From positions 310,001 to 374,000 of the forward strand of contig NZ_CP015104.1 in NCBI RefSeq assembly GCF_002214525.1: a DNA stretch of 64,000 bases. Direction: 5' to 3'. A program made the position numbers and the translations under genes. The DNA is from Thermococcus sp. P6 (lineage in GTDB: Archaea; Methanobacteriota_B; Thermococci; Thermococcales; Thermococcaceae). The notes under the pieces were generated by a model that was given only the letters and a program-made list of their open reading frames with translations, was not told the origin of the DNA and ran no database searches. Every line of letters starts with the position of its first letter. Positions within the stretch are counted from its first letter, which is position 1. This document shows, in pieces, positions 18,300 through 29,434 of this stretch.

Positions 18300-19499
18300 C
18301 TAACCCGAGAGTTTCTTTTTCATAAAGGCTTCGAGGCTCTCCATGGCCTTCTCCAGCACTTCAACCGGGGGCAGGAACACCGCCCTGAAGTGCCACTCTC
18401 CACCCCTTCCGAAGCCCGAGCCGTGGACGAAGAGCACGTGGGCCTCGTTGAGAACGTCGAGGACGAAATCCCTGTCGTCCTTCCAGAGGGAGCGTTCCTC
18501 TATCCTCGGGAAGATGTAAAATGCTCCCCGGGGCTTCGTGGTGCTTATCCCCGGGATCTCGTTGAGGCGCCTGTAGATGTAGTCCCTCCTCTCCTTGAGC
18601 CTGGCCATGTATTCCCTCAGGTAGTCCATCGGGCCGGTGAGACCCGCTACGGCCGCGAACTGGGCGGGGGTGTTCGGGCACAGCCTTATTCTGGCCATTT
18701 TGTCTATTGCCTCCCTGACCTGCGCGAGCCTGTCCTCCCGATCAACGTAGTAGAAGTAGCCCAGACGCCAGCCCGTGGCGAAGTAAACCTTTGACATGCC
18801 GTTCATCACTATTACCGGAACGTCAGATGTGAGGGAGCCGGGAGAGACGTGCTTCCCCTCGTAGGTCATGAGGTCGTAGATCTCGTCGCTTATGACCGGG
18901 AGGTCGTGTTCGCCCGCAAGGTCGAGGATGGCCTTCAGGGTTTTCTTCTCGTAGAGGGCCCCCGTAGGGTTGTTCGGGTTTATGACCGCTATCGCTCTGG
19001 TCCTGTCGTCGATCAACTTCCTCATGTCGTCTACCTCCGGCTGCCAGCCTTCCTCTTCTACGGTGCGGTACTCGCGCGGTTCACCCGCGTAGAACTTCAC
19101 GAGCCCGGTGTAGGGAGGGTAACTCGGACCCGGGACGAGTATGTTGTCTCCGGGGTTCAGGAGGGCACCGAATATCAGCTGGAGCGCCTCCGTTACAGCC
19201 GCCGTAATTCTGACGTCCTCCACCCCTATATCAACGCCGTTTTTCCTCTTCTCGCGCTCAACTACGGCTTTTCTCATCTCCGGAAGCCCCTCGCTCGGGC
19301 CGTAGTAATTGTGCCCTTCACGAATGGCCCTGCAGTAGGCCTCTTTCATATGCTCCGGGGGCTGGAAGTCGAACTTTCCGGGGTCTCCTATGTTCAGCCG
19401 GATTACGTTTATCCCCCTCTTCTCGAGTTCCCGGGCGGGGAGAACAACGTCTCTGATGGCGTACTCAATACCCATGGCCCTTTGGGATGCACGTATCAC
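18300..19499 (-). CDS. aat: Alanine aminotransferase (class I/II, PLP)
   Basis: This 399-residue fold-type I aminotransferase closely resembles the characterised Pyrococcus furiosus alanine aminotransferase throughout. The N-terminal GIEYAIRDVVLPARELEKRG region, the INPNNPTGALY motif and the PLP lysine in MNGMSKVYFATGWRLGY are diagnostic. GTG 19499 (MIRASQRAMG) is chosen because GGTGATCC sits seven bases upstream and TTTATAC on the minus strand near 19530 is an appropriate TATA box. In these organisms the enzyme links pyruvate and glutamate metabolism and produces alanine during fermentation. Confidence 0.93.
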   Translation of the reverse strand: MIRASQRAMGIEYAIRDVVLPARELEKRGINVIRLNIGDPGKFDFQPPEHMKEAYCRAIREGHNYYGPSEGLPEMRKAVVEREKRKNGVDIGVEDVRITAAVTEALQLIFGALLNPGDNILVPGPSYPPYTGLVKFYAGEPREYRTVEEEGWQPEVDDMRKLIDDRTRAIAVINPNNPTGALYEKKTLKAILDLAGEHDLPVISDEIYDLMTYEGKHVSPGSLTSDVPVIVMNGMSKVYFATGWRLGYFYYVDREDRLAQVREAIDKMARIRLCPNTPAQFAAVAGLTGPMDYLREYMARLKERRDYIYRRLNEIPGISTTKPRGAFYIFPRIEERSLWKDDRDFVLDVLNEAHVLFVHGSGFGRGGEWHFRAVFLPPVEVLEKAMESLEAFMKKKLSG

Positions 19500-19742
19500 A
19501 GGGATCACCGTAGGGGGTTGGTTGGTTACCGTATAAACCTTTAGGTTTAAAAAGGAGCTCGAGGATGGATTACGGGCTATGACGATTAGCAAGCACACTG
19601 AGAGATGATGACGTGAACACCCTCCGAGCCCGCCCTTCTTCGTCCTCCGGTCTGGCCGCAAAACTTTTTAAAGCCTCGCCCCTATCGAGGGCGAAGGCAG
19701 GATCATGCCTCACGACTCGGGGGTATCTGATCCCTGTAGGAG

Positions 19743-19767
19743 CCCACCGGGTCCCCATGGAGGTGGG
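19743..19767 (+). promoter_or_regulatory. Hairpin overlapping the ribosome binding site of rpl44e
   Basis: CCCACC at 19743-19748 can pair with GGTGGG at 19762-19767, leaving a 13-base loop. The 3' arm is part of the GGAGGTGGGAGG ribosome binding site of rpl44e. A TATA-like CTTTTTAAAG near 19663-19672 would give a leader of roughly 75 bases containing this hairpin. The structure is visible; a regulatory role is inference. Confidence 0.4.
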
Positions 19768-19770
19768 AGG

Positions 19771-20055
19771 ATGAAGTATCCAAAGAAGATAAGGACGTAC
19801 TGCCCTTACTGTAAGAAGCACACGATCCACACGGTGGAGAAGGCCAAGAAGAGGCCGAGGAGCGAGCTCAGTCAGGGCCAGAGAAGGTTCCGCAGGATCA
19901 TGAAGGGTTACCGCGGTTTCCCGAGGCCTAACCCGGCCGGAAGGGAAAAGCCGGTCAAGAAGCTCGACCTCAGGTTCAGGTGCACCGTATGCGGCAAGAG
20001 CCACACGAGGGGAAGCGGTTTCCGCGTTAAAAAGTTCGAGCTGGTGGAGGTGTAA
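19771..20055 (+). CDS. rpl44e: Large ribosomal subunit protein L44e
   Basis: This 94-residue zinc-ribbon ribosomal protein starts at ATG 19771 ([18 protein letters not shown]), right after GGAGGTGGGAGG. Two CxxC pairs, CPYC near residue 11 and CTVC near residue 72, form the zinc site. The [16 protein letters not shown] segment is conserved in archaeal L44e. It begins the operon rpl44e-rps27e-aIF2alpha-nop10-PAC2 and is followed two bases later by rps27e. Confidence 0.96.
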   Translation: MKYPKKIRTYCPYCKKHTIHTVEKAKKRPRSELSQGQRRFRRIMKGYRGFPRPNPAGREKPVKKLDLRFRCTVCGKSHTRGSGFRVKKFELVEV

Positions 20056-20057
20056 AT

Positions 20058-20255
20058 ATGGCCCTTCCAAAGAACCTCATCCCGATGCCGAGGAGCAGGT
20101 TCCTTCGCGTCAAGTGCATCGACTGCGGCAACGAGCAGATCGTCTTCAGCAACCCCTCGACCACCGTCAGGTGCCTCGTCTGCGGTGCAACCCTCGTCGA
20201 GCCGACGGGTGGGAAGGGCATTCTCAAGGCGAAGGTCCTCGAGGTTCTCGAGTGA
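20058..20255 (+). CDS. rps27e: Small ribosomal subunit protein S27e
   Basis: This 65-residue zinc-finger ribosomal protein has [20 protein letters not shown] and CLVCG, the C4 zinc site and the conserved FSNPSTTV loop. It starts two bases after rpl44e with GGTGGAGGTG upstream. A T-rich tract and a TATA box of the next gene follow the stop. Confidence 0.96.
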   Translation: MALPKNLIPMPRSRFLRVKCIDCGNEQIVFSNPSTTVRCLVCGATLVEPTGGKGILKAKVLEVLE

Positions 20256-20276
20256 TCTGCTTTTTCTTCTCCCAAA

Positions 20277-20286
20277 CTTTAAATAC
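20277..20286 (+). promoter_or_regulatory. TATA box of aIF2alpha
   Basis: CTTTAAATAC, preceded by CCCAAA, lies about 50 bases before ATG 20332 and just after a T-rich stretch following rps27e. It would give a leader of about 25 bases with GAGGGGTGA as ribosome binding site, so the initiation factor can be expressed independently of the two ribosomal protein genes. Confidence 0.5.
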
Positions 20287-20331
20287 TCCCTTTCTTAACC
20301 CAACCCCGTAAGAAAGTTGAGGGGTGATTAA

Positions 20332-21159
20332 ATGCCGAAGAAAGCCAAGGAGTATCCCGAAGAGGGGGAGTTCGTCATAGCTACCGTCAAGAGCATTCAT
20401 CATTACGGTGCCTTCCTGAAGCTCGACGAGTACCCGGGAAAGGAGGGCTTCATGCACATAAGCGAGGTTGCCTCGACATGGGTCAAGAACATCAGGGATC
20501 ACATCAAGGAAGGGCAGAAGATAGTGGCAAAGGTTATCCGCGTCGACCCGAGCAAGGGCCACGTTGATCTGAGCCTTAAAAGGGTGAACCAGCAGCAGAG
20601 AAAGGCCAAAATCCAGGAGTACAAGCGGGCCCAGAAAGCGGAGAACCTGCTCAGGATGGCGGCAGAAAAGGTCGGAAAGGACTTTGAGGAGGCATGGAGG
20701 GAGGTGTGGGTTCCTCTGGAAGAATCCTACGGAGAGGTTTACGCGGCCTTCGAGGACGCTGCCCAGAACGGAATGGAAGTCCTCGAGGGAATCATAAGCG
20801 AGGAATGGATCGAGGCCCTGAGGCCCATCATAGAGGCCTACGTGGAGATACCCACCGTCACCATAGACGCGGAGTTCGAGATAACCGTTCCAACCTCCAA
20901 CGGCGTTGAGGTGATCAAGGAGGCCCTGATACGGGCGAGGGAGGGGGCCAACAGGGAGAAGGATGTGGAGGTCAAGTTCTCCTATCAGGGGGCACCGAGG
21001 TACAGGATCGACATCACGGCCCCGGATTACCACAGGGCCGAAGAGGTCCTTGAGAGCATAGCGGAGGAGATACTGAAATCCATAAAGGAAGCCGGCGGTG
21101 AAGCGACCCTCATAAGGAAGGAGAAACGCATCAGGAAGATTAAGAGGAGAGGGCAATGA
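20332..21159 (+). CDS. eif2a: Translation initiation factor aIF2, alpha subunit
   Basis: This 275-residue factor belongs to the heterotrimer that delivers initiator tRNA. It has an N-terminal S1 domain (about residues 12-85; GAFLKLDEYPGKEGFMHISEV), a helical middle domain and a C-terminal alpha-beta domain. The serine phosphorylated in eukaryotes is not obviously conserved. The stop overlaps the nop10 start by ATGA. The arrangement S27e-aIF2alpha-Nop10-PAC2 is conserved in many archaea. Confidence 0.96.
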   Translation: MPKKAKEYPEEGEFVIATVKSIHHYGAFLKLDEYPGKEGFMHISEVASTWVKNIRDHIKEGQKIVAKVIRVDPSKGHVDLSLKRVNQQQRKAKIQEYKRAQKAENLLRMAAEKVGKDFEEAWREVWVPLEESYGEVYAAFEDAAQNGMEVLEGIISEEWIEALRPIIEAYVEIPTVTIDAEFEITVPTSNGVEVIKEALIRAREGANREKDVEVKFSYQGAPRYRIDITAPDYHRAEEVLESIAEEILKSIKEAGGEATLIRKEKRIRKIKRRGQ

Positions 21160-21335
21160 GGTTCCGGATAAGGAAGTGTCCCGAGTGCGGCAGGTATACC
21201 CTGAAGGAAACCTGTCCGGTCTGCGGGGCCAGAACCAGAGTCGCCCACCCGCCGCGCTTCTCGCCGGAAGATCCCTACGGGGAGTACAGGAGGAGGCTGA
21301 AGCGCGAGCAGCTGGGCATACCACGGGGGGATTGA
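21156..21335 (+). CDS. nop10: H/ACA ribonucleoprotein component Nop10
   Basis: This short protein of 59 codons reads MRFRIRKCPECGRYTLKETC at its start and ends QLGIPRGD. It has the zinc ribbon CPEC...CPVC and the conserved HPPRFSPEDPYGEYRRRLKR helix that packs on the pseudouridine synthase Cbf5. Its ATG overlaps the aIF2alpha stop (ATGA) and its own stop is one base from the next ATG, so the cluster is translationally coupled. It acts in RNA-guided pseudouridylation of rRNA. Confidence 0.96.
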   Translation: MRFRIRKCPECGRYTLKETCPVCGARTRVAHPPRFSPEDPYGEYRRRLKREQLGIPRGD

Positions 21336-21336
21336 T

Positions 21337-22134
21337 ATGAAGGAGTCCTTTATACATGTTTACGAAAGGCCCGTGCTCAATGACCCGGTCTTCATAGAGG
21401 GTCTCCCCGGCATAGGGCTCGTCGGAAAGCTGGCCGCGGAGCATCTCATACAGGAGCTCGATGCGGTTAAGTTCGCCGATCTTTACTCGCCCCACTTCAT
21501 GCATCAGGTCCTCATAAAGAAGAACTCCGTCGTGGAGCTCATGAAGAACGAGTTCTACTACTGGAGAAACCCGGATGAAGAGGGCAGGGACATCATAATC
21601 ATCACGGGCGATCAGCAGGTTGCCCCAACCGACAGCCCCGGCCATTTCGAGGTGGTTGGCAAGATGCTCGACTTCGTCGTCGACTTCGGCGTCCGCGAGA
21701 TAATCACGATGGGTGGCTATCAGGTGCCCGAACTCAAGGGGGAGCCGAGAGTTCTGGCGGCGGTAACCCACGAGGAGCTCGTTGATTATTACAGGGAAAA
21801 ACTCGAGGGCTGCAACGTGGAGGTCATCTGGCGCGAGGACGAGGGCGGGGCGATAGTCGGTGCCGCGGGTCTTCTCCTCGGTATGGGCAAGCTACGTTCG
21901 ATGTACGGGATAAGCCTCCTCGGGGAGAGTCTCGGGTACATCGTTGACGCAAAGGCCGCGAAGTCCGTCCTTCAGGCCGTTGCCAGAATCCTCGATCTCG
22001 AGATCGACATGACGGCCCTCGAAGAACGCGCAAAGGAGACGGAGGAGATACTCAGGAAGGTTCAGGAGATGCAGAGGGCCATGCTCGAGCGGCAACCACC
22101 TTCCGGCCCGGAGGAGGACAGGGGCTACCTCTGA
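21337..22134 (+). CDS. PAC2-family (proteasome assembly chaperone-like) protein
   Basis: This 265-residue protein of the PAC2 superfamily has the FIEGLPGIGLVGKLAAEHLI motif near the N terminus, the IITGDQQ segment in the middle and a charged coiled tail (about residues 225-265). Archaeal members are homologous to the eukaryotic proteasome assembly chaperone PAC2, but whether they assemble archaeal proteasomes is not settled. It is the last gene of the rpl44e cluster; T-rich CTTTTTCTTTTCTCTTC after the stop is a probable terminator. Confidence 0.88.
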   Translation: MKESFIHVYERPVLNDPVFIEGLPGIGLVGKLAAEHLIQELDAVKFADLYSPHFMHQVLIKKNSVVELMKNEFYYWRNPDEEGRDIIIITGDQQVAPTDSPGHFEVVGKMLDFVVDFGVREIITMGGYQVPELKGEPRVLAAVTHEELVDYYREKLEGCNVEVIWREDEGGAIVGAAGLLLGMGKLRSMYGISLLGESLGYIVDAKAAKSVLQAVARILDLEIDMTALEERAKETEEILRKVQEMQRAMLERQPPSGPEEDRGYL

Positions 22135-22279
22135 ACTTTTTCTTTTCTCTTCTTCCCCCGTTGCGGGGTTTTCTAATACGGGCGAAGAAACACGAGGTGT
22201 TTGGATTCTCTCCATTGCCGGCGGGAAAACAACGTGCTTTTATTTATCGCTCAGGCCATGGCTTTGAAAAGAAAAAGGG

Positions 22280-23647
22280 CTAAGGGCCCATCGCCTCTTC
22301 CAGAAGTTTCAATCCCAGTTCGAGGTACTCCCTTGCCTTCCCCTCCTCCTTGGCCTCGCTGAAGACCCTGATTATCGGTTCCGTCCCGCTCGCCCTGACG
22401 AGAACCCAGCCGTCGGGGAAGAGGATCTTGCTTCCGTCGGTGGTGTCAACGGTGTAGCCCCTTTCTCTGGCAAGTTCTGCCACCCTCTCGACGATCCCCT
22501 TCCGGTCGCCCTCGACTTCTCTCTTCGTCTTGAACTGGTAGTACCGCGGGAGCCCATCTATGAGCTCGCTGAACTTCTTTCCGGACTTTGCGAAGATCTC
22601 CACAACCTTGGCGGTCGTCATGGCGCCGTCCCTGCCGAGGACGAAATCCGGAAAGATGACACCGCCGTTCTCCTCCCCTCCAATGGTTCCGTTGTTCTCG
22701 AGGAGGGCCCTTGCCACGATGAGATCGCCGACCTTCGTCCTCATGATCCGTGCGTTGTTCCTCTTTGCCACGTCGTCGAGCAGGCTGGAGGTCGCCACGG
22801 TGGTCACGAGGAGCCCGCCCCTTTCCCTGAGGACCGCATCGGCAACGAGGGCGAAGGTTCTGTCTCCCTGCACGAACCGCCCGTTCTCGTCTATGAAAAC
22901 CGCCCTGTCGGCATCTCCGTCCTGGGCAACGCCGAAGTCCGCCCCAAGGGCCTTCACTATCTCCATGAACTCCCTTAGGTTCTCCTCGTTGGGCTCCGGC
23001 TTTCTGGCGGGGAAGTGGCCGTCGGGATGGGCGTTGACGCTTACGACCTTACAGCCGAGCTCCCTGAGGAGGTAGGGAAGCGTCAGACTGCCGGCGCCGT
23101 TGGAAGTGTCGACCACCACGAAGGGCCTTCTCCTTTTGATGGCCTCAACGTCAACCCTCGATTTTATGGCCTCGATGTAGGCCGGGATTACGTTCTCCTT
23201 CCTGAGGTCACCTATCCCGTCCCATCCGGCCCTTTCAAAGTCCTCCCTGAAGAAGACCTCCTCAACAACGGCTTCCCTTTCCTTTTTAAGCCCCATGCCG
23301 TTGGGTTCGAGGAGTTTTATCCCGTTGTACTCGGGCGGGTTGTGGCTGGCCGTTATCACGGCACCCCCGTCGGCGTTGAAGCGATCCGTCGCAAACTGTA
23401 TCGCTGGGGTTGGGGCTGTCCCTACGTCAACCACATCACAGCCCGTGCTCAAAAGCCCGCTTACGAAGGCATCCTTGAGCATCTCCCCGCTCACCCGGGT
23501 GTCCCTGCCCACGACGACGAGAGGCTTTTCTCGTCCCTCACGCCTGAGCATCGTTCCGAAGGCCATGCCCAGTTTGAGGGCGAACTCCGGGGTTATCTTC
23601 TCGTTTACTATTCCCCTGACTCCAAAGGTTCCGAAGAGTCTTCCCAT
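22280..23647 (-). CDS. manB: Phosphomannomutase / phosphoglucomutase family protein
   Basis: This 455-residue alpha-D-phosphohexomutase interconverts hexose 6- and 1-phosphates. It shows the phosphoserine loop ITASHNPPEYNGIK (about residues 97-110), the metal-binding DGDADR motif, the sugar-binding GEENGG loop and the phosphate-binding RASGTEPIIRV. Sequence alone does not separate phosphomannomutase from phosphoglucosamine mutase, but the position at the end of the mannosylglycerate operon, as in Pyrococcus horikoshii, favours mannose phosphate. I chose ATG 23647 because GAGGTG sits six bases upstream; ATG 23653 and GTG 23656 are alternatives. Confidence 0.9.
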   Translation of the reverse strand: MGRLFGTFGVRGIVNEKITPEFALKLGMAFGTMLRREGREKPLVVVGRDTRVSGEMLKDAFVSGLLSTGCDVVDVGTAPTPAIQFATDRFNADGGAVITASHNPPEYNGIKLLEPNGMGLKKEREAVVEEVFFREDFERAGWDGIGDLRKENVIPAYIEAIKSRVDVEAIKRRRPFVVVDTSNGAGSLTLPYLLRELGCKVVSVNAHPDGHFPARKPEPNEENLREFMEIVKALGADFGVAQDGDADRAVFIDENGRFVQGDRTFALVADAVLRERGGLLVTTVATSSLLDDVAKRNNARIMRTKVGDLIVARALLENNGTIGGEENGGVIFPDFVLGRDGAMTTAKVVEIFAKSGKKFSELIDGLPRYYQFKTKREVEGDRKGIVERVAELARERGYTVDTTDGSKILFPDGWVLVRASGTEPIIRVFSEAKEEGKAREYLELGLKLLEEAMGP

Positions 23648-23657
23648 TTCCATCACC

Positions 23658-24068
23658 TCACGTTAGAGCACCTGCAAAGTGGATTATGGCCATGACGAAG
23701 ACGTAGAGGCCGTAGATAAAGGCTCCGGCCTGTAAAAGCGATAGCAGTGCCTTCAACGGCTTCCACTTTCCCGAGAGCAGGGGGACAGGCATGCCGGCGA
23801 GTAGGGCGGCAAAGAGGTAAACCACCGCGTTCTTTATGGCGCCATAGTCGAGGGGCAGGCTCACCCGCGGATAGCTCACCGCCACCTCCTGCCCCTGAAC
23901 GGTGAACCTTATGTCCGCGTTCTGAAGGCCCGAGACGAGGATGTAGGCCATTATGAGAACGAAAAGCAGCGTGGGAAGGAGGTTCATCGAGAGGGAAGAT
24001 ATCAGGGAGCTAAAACGCTCCCATCCGTCCCTGCAGTCTTCGTCCTTTCTGGATTCCCCCTGAGCCAC
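23658..24068 (-). CDS. Small membrane protein in the mannosylglycerate operon
   Basis: This 136-residue protein of unknown function has three hydrophobic segments: about residues 30-48 (LLPTLLFVLIMAYILVSGL), 81-100, and 107-132. An extracytoplasmic loop lies between the first two. The N terminus is charged. It starts with GTG 24068 one base after the manC stop and ends ten bases before the mutase gene, so it is firmly embedded in the operon. To my knowledge the corresponding Pyrococcus operon also carries a small hypothetical gene at this point, which argues for a conserved accessory role. No motif gives a function. Confidence 0.75.
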   Translation of the reverse strand: MAQGESRKDEDCRDGWERFSSLISSLSMNLLPTLLFVLIMAYILVSGLQNADIRFTVQGQEVAVSYPRVSLPLDYGAIKNAVVYLFAALLAGMPVPLLSGKWKPLKALLSLLQAGAFIYGLYVFVMAIIHFAGALT

Positions 24069-24069
24069 G

Positions 24070-25452
24070 TTACCGCCTCCCGAAATCGTCCTCGAAGCGG
24101 ACTATGTCGTCCTCGCCGAGGTACTCTCCTATCTGGGTTTCGATGACCTCGAGCAGAACTTTGCCCGGGTTCTCCAGCCTGTGGACCGTTCCGGCCGGAA
24201 TGAACGTGCTCTCCCCCGGCCGGAGGAGCAGTTCCCTCTCACCGATGGTGACCTTGGCCGTCCCCCTGACCACCACCCAGTGCTCGGAGCGGTGGTAGTG
24301 CATCTGTTTGGAGAGCTTCTTCCCGGGGAGGACCGTAAGGCGCTTTATCTTGTAGCGGTCGCCCTCCTCGAGAACCGTGTAGCTCCCCCACGGCCTGTAG
24401 GCCGTCCTGTGCACCATAACCCGTTCGTCCTTCATCTCCTTGAGGAGTTTGTAGACCTCTTTCACCCTCTGCCCCTCACCGCGCCGGGCCACGAGGAGGG
24501 CATCGTCGGTGTCTATGATTATGAGCCCCTCCACCCCCACGGTGGCCGTCAGGCGGCTGGTCATTATGAGGTTGTCTCTGGAGCTGATTCCGACGTGGTA
24601 ACCCTTCCTTCCGCGGACCCTGACGGCGTTTCCGTTCCCGTCTTTTTCCATGACCTCGTATATCGCATCGAAGCTCCCGAGGTCGTTCCAGTAGACGTTG
24701 AGCGGGACGACGGCGGCTCTGTCGGTCTTCTCCATGACGCCGTAGTCGATGGAAACTTCCGGAACGACTTCGTAGGCTTCCTCTACGTTTTCGGCCTTTT
24801 CAAAGGCCTCATAAATCCCTGGAGCGTGCCTCTTTACCTCTTCGACGAAGAGGGTGGTGTCGAACATGAACATGCCGCTGTTCCACAGGTAGTTGTTCTC
24901 TACGTAGCGCTTGGCGGTCTCCAGATCGGGCTTTTCCCTGAACTCTTCCACCCTGTAGCCGCCCTCAAGTTTCTCCCCGGGCTTTATGTAGCCATAGCCG
25001 GTGTGGGGCCTCGTGGGTTTTACGCCGAAGGTCACGAGGTAATCCCTGCAGAGTCCCTCGGCCTTTTCAAAGGCCCTTGTGTAGTTCTCTCCGGTTTCCA
25101 TCAGATGATCGCTTGGAAGAACGGCCACCGTTGAGTCTCCAAACTTCTCCTCAATCCTCTTCACGCCCCAGTAGATCGCCGGCAGGGTGTTCTTTCCCTC
25201 CGGCTCCAGAAGGACGTTATCGGCCGGGAGCTCTATTCCAAGCTCCCTGAGGTCGTCAGCAACCCTGAACCTGTAGTCCCTGTTCGTGACCACGAAGATC
25301 TCCTCGGGCTTTGAGAAGAGGAGGGCCCTCTGGACCGTCTTCTGGAAGAGGGACCGATCGTCGAACAGCTTTATGAACTGCTTCGGCATCAGCTCCCTGC
25401 TAAGGGGCCAGAGCCTCGTTCCCTTCCCCCCCGCAAGGATGAGCGTCTTCAT
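24070..25452 (-). CDS. manC: Bifunctional mannose-1-phosphate guanylyltransferase / mannose-6-phosphate isomerase
   Basis: This 460-residue two-domain enzyme makes GDP-mannose. The N-terminal nucleotidyltransferase domain begins LAGGKGTRLWPLSRELMPKQ and contains the VLPSDH motif. The C-terminal cupin domain (about residues 345-460; HYHRSEHWVVVRGTAKV, PGESTFIPAGTVHRLENPG) is the isomerase half. Start ATG 25452 overlaps the mpgP stop by four bases. In the operon it supplies both fructose-6-P to mannose-6-P isomerisation and the guanylyl transfer, flanking the mutase step. Confidence 0.95.
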   Translation of the reverse strand: MKTLILAGGKGTRLWPLSRELMPKQFIKLFDDRSLFQKTVQRALLFSKPEEIFVVTNRDYRFRVADDLRELGIELPADNVLLEPEGKNTLPAIYWGVKRIEEKFGDSTVAVLPSDHLMETGENYTRAFEKAEGLCRDYLVTFGVKPTRPHTGYGYIKPGEKLEGGYRVEEFREKPDLETAKRYVENNYLWNSGMFMFDTTLFVEEVKRHAPGIYEAFEKAENVEEAYEVVPEVSIDYGVMEKTDRAAVVPLNVYWNDLGSFDAIYEVMEKDGNGNAVRVRGRKGYHVGISSRDNLIMTSRLTATVGVEGLIIIDTDDALLVARRGEGQRVKEVYKLLKEMKDERVMVHRTAYRPWGSYTVLEEGDRYKIKRLTVLPGKKLSKQMHYHRSEHWVVVRGTAKVTIGERELLLRPGESTFIPAGTVHRLENPGKVLLEVIETQIGEYLGEDDIVRFEDDFGRR

Positions 25453-26180
25453 AGTATCACCTCCAGAAGTTCGTCGACCGAGCTTATATTTTTAGTCCCC
25501 GGATGCCGCAGGTTTCCGATTAGGAAGGGGTGGTCCACCACATCGAGGAGTGGAAGGTCGTTCTCCCCGTCGCCCATGGCGTAGCTCTCCACCCTTCCAA
25601 GCCGGGAGTAGAGCCGGAGCAATACCGCCGCCGCACGGCCCTTGTCGGTATCCCCCGTTACCCCCACGAACCTGCTTCCCTTCGATACTCTGAAGCCCCG
25701 TCTGGAAAGCTCTTCAATGAACACCGGACTCTTCCATCTGAACACCGTTTCGCTGTAGTCCCGTTTCATTGCGAGCCTCGCAAGACTTTCCGGGAGTCCC
25801 GTGAAGTCCATCACCTCCTCCAGCGTGCAGTTGCCGTAGTATTTAAGTCCGTAAGCTCCGGCGATTTCATCGAGTGTCGCTTTTACCTTCCCGTAATCGA
25901 CACCCAGTTCTATAAAGACGTATCCTCCGGCTTTTCTTCCGGGAACCTTAAAGGGGAAGTAGCTCTCCGGAATTACGATGGCGCTTCCGTTTTCGACTAT
26001 AAAGGGTTCTTCAAGCCCCCAGGCTTTTCTGTAGTACTCCTGTTCCGCCAGTGTCTTCGAGGAGTTGAGGACGACCTCGAATCCAGCGTTCTTCAGGGTT
26101 TTGATTACACGCCCGGCCGGTTGGGGTGAGTAGTCATCGCCCAGCAGGGTTCCATCGAGGTCGAGGAAGATCACCCTCAT
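25449..26180 (-). CDS. mpgP: Mannosyl-3-phosphoglycerate phosphatase
   Basis: This 243-residue HAD-superfamily phosphatase removes the phosphate from mannosyl-3-phosphoglycerate to give the compatible solute mannosylglycerate. Motif I is FLDLDGTLLGDD (about residues 4-15), motif II lies around NSSKT and motif IV is MGDGENDLPLL. I chose ATG 26180 (MRVIFLDLDG); longer starts would extend into mpgS. It begins two bases after mpgS ends and overlaps manC by four bases. Confidence 0.95.
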   Translation of the reverse strand: MRVIFLDLDGTLLGDDYSPQPAGRVIKTLKNAGFEVVLNSSKTLAEQEYYRKAWGLEEPFIVENGSAIVIPESYFPFKVPGRKAGGYVFIELGVDYGKVKATLDEIAGAYGLKYYGNCTLEEVMDFTGLPESLARLAMKRDYSETVFRWKSPVFIEELSRRGFRVSKGSRFVGVTGDTDKGRAAAVLLRLYSRLGRVESYAMGDGENDLPLLDVVDHPFLIGNLRHPGTKNISSVDELLEVIL

Positions 26181-26182
26181 GC

Positions 26183-27364
26183 TCACACCTCGAACCGCGT
26201 GAGCGTCTCCCCGTTCTCCTCGAGGGTCTTCATCCACTTTTTCACCTCTATCGTCTCAACGGGGGGCATTACCCGGGGTTTTGGGGGTTCTTCGTCCTCG
26301 CCTATGAGGGAATGAATGCGTAGCTCTTCCAGTATTCTCCTCCTGAGGTCCTCCGTGGCGAGTTTGGAGTGGTATATCGTTCCCAGAGAGCTCACGATCA
26401 TACTCCTGACGTGCTCCCTTCCCTTGTCCTCGTGGAAGTGGGGGTTAAGGGTCTCTATCTGGAAGATCTCAATCCCGCTATCATAGACCTCCTCGTGAGA
26501 GTCTTTGCCCCAGCTTCCAAAGGTCTCAAGAAGGTACACCAGTTCAAAGGGCTCCACAGAGTAACCGGTTGAGAAGGGCATTATCTCGGCCAGTTTCAAA
26601 CTCATCGCATGTTCCCCGGCGTTTCCCGTTGATATGATGTTCGTCTCGAAGTTCGTGGCCAGCCCGAACAGGGCGTTCATATACCTGTTGGTTATCTCAC
26701 TCACGCGCCCCCACTTTTTGAAGTAGAGTCCTCTGGTGCTGACCTTTGGTTTGTGCCTCCAGCTCAGCCGTACCATCGAATATTCGCTCTCGCTCAGCAG
26801 GAAGCCGGCGGCGTAATCCTTCACGTACTCGTTAACCGAACCGGGGATGTAGTTGTCGGCATCGACGAAGCCCACGTACCTTGCCCCTATGGCCTTTGCA
26901 AGGAGCACACCTATGAGCATCCCCTCACCCTTGCCGTCCCTCACGAGTCCATTTTCGTCCAGAATTTCGGTGTAGCCGGCTTCCTGAAAGGCCTGAGCGA
27001 GTCCCCTGTCCTTCTGGTGGACCATTACTATCCGGGATCTGGTCAGGTTGTAGAAGTGCCTTACCAGATCCACCTCCTGCTTAAAGAGGTTTGGTCCCTC
27101 CCTTTTGCTGTTGGATACTATTATTATCGGGCACTGGTGGGGTATGGCCTTCAAAACACCGTCAACAAGTTGAAGCTTCTCGTTCCTCATCGGAACGACT
27201 ATGGCGATATCCTCGAGGGTTCTGTAGATATCCTCCCTCGGAACGTTCAGGACGGTGAAACTTCCCACGTCCTTCGTCTGGGTGTCCAGCTTGATGACCT
27301 TCTGGACCTCATGGACCTCAACCGCCCCGAACAGTTCCTTATACACAGGAGCCTCCAAAAGCAT
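26183..27364 (-). CDS. mpgS: Mannosyl-3-phosphoglycerate synthase (GT55)
   Basis: This 393-residue glycosyltransferase joins GDP-mannose and 3-phosphoglycerate. It shows the [19 protein letters not shown] segment, the donor-site [12 protein letters not shown] with a DxD-like motif, and [10 protein letters not shown], all characteristic of the Pyrococcus enzyme over its full length. ATG 27364 ([17 protein letters not shown]) follows GGAGGTGGTG and is preferred to the longer frame opening at 27415. It lies 55 bases after glkA in the same direction with no clear TATA box between. Confidence 0.95.
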   Translation of the reverse strand: MLLEAPVYKELFGAVEVHEVQKVIKLDTQTKDVGSFTVLNVPREDIYRTLEDIAIVVPMRNEKLQLVDGVLKAIPHQCPIIIVSNSKREGPNLFKQEVDLVRHFYNLTRSRIVMVHQKDRGLAQAFQEAGYTEILDENGLVRDGKGEGMLIGVLLAKAIGARYVGFVDADNYIPGSVNEYVKDYAAGFLLSESEYSMVRLSWRHKPKVSTRGLYFKKWGRVSEITNRYMNALFGLATNFETNIISTGNAGEHAMSLKLAEIMPFSTGYSVEPFELVYLLETFGSWGKDSHEEVYDSGIEIFQIETLNPHFHEDKGREHVRSMIVSSLGTIYHSKLATEDLRRRILEELRIHSLIGEDEEPPKPRVMPPVETIEVKKWMKTLEENGETLTRFEV

Positions 27365-27419
27365 AACACCACCTCCAAGGTTTTGAGACAAAAAGGAAAT
27401 CCCGTAAAAATCCAAAGGC

Positions 27420-29383
<1,964 letters not shown>

Positions 29384-29434
29384 CACGATCACCGTTATCC
29401 CTTAATTCTTTAAGTATTTAACCTTATCTCTTTG

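Noticed and set aside
20224-21771. Minus-strand open frame of about 515 codons opposite aIF2alpha, nop10 and PAC2
   Set aside because: Runs antisense through three well-supported genes and has no recognisable domain; a composition artefact.
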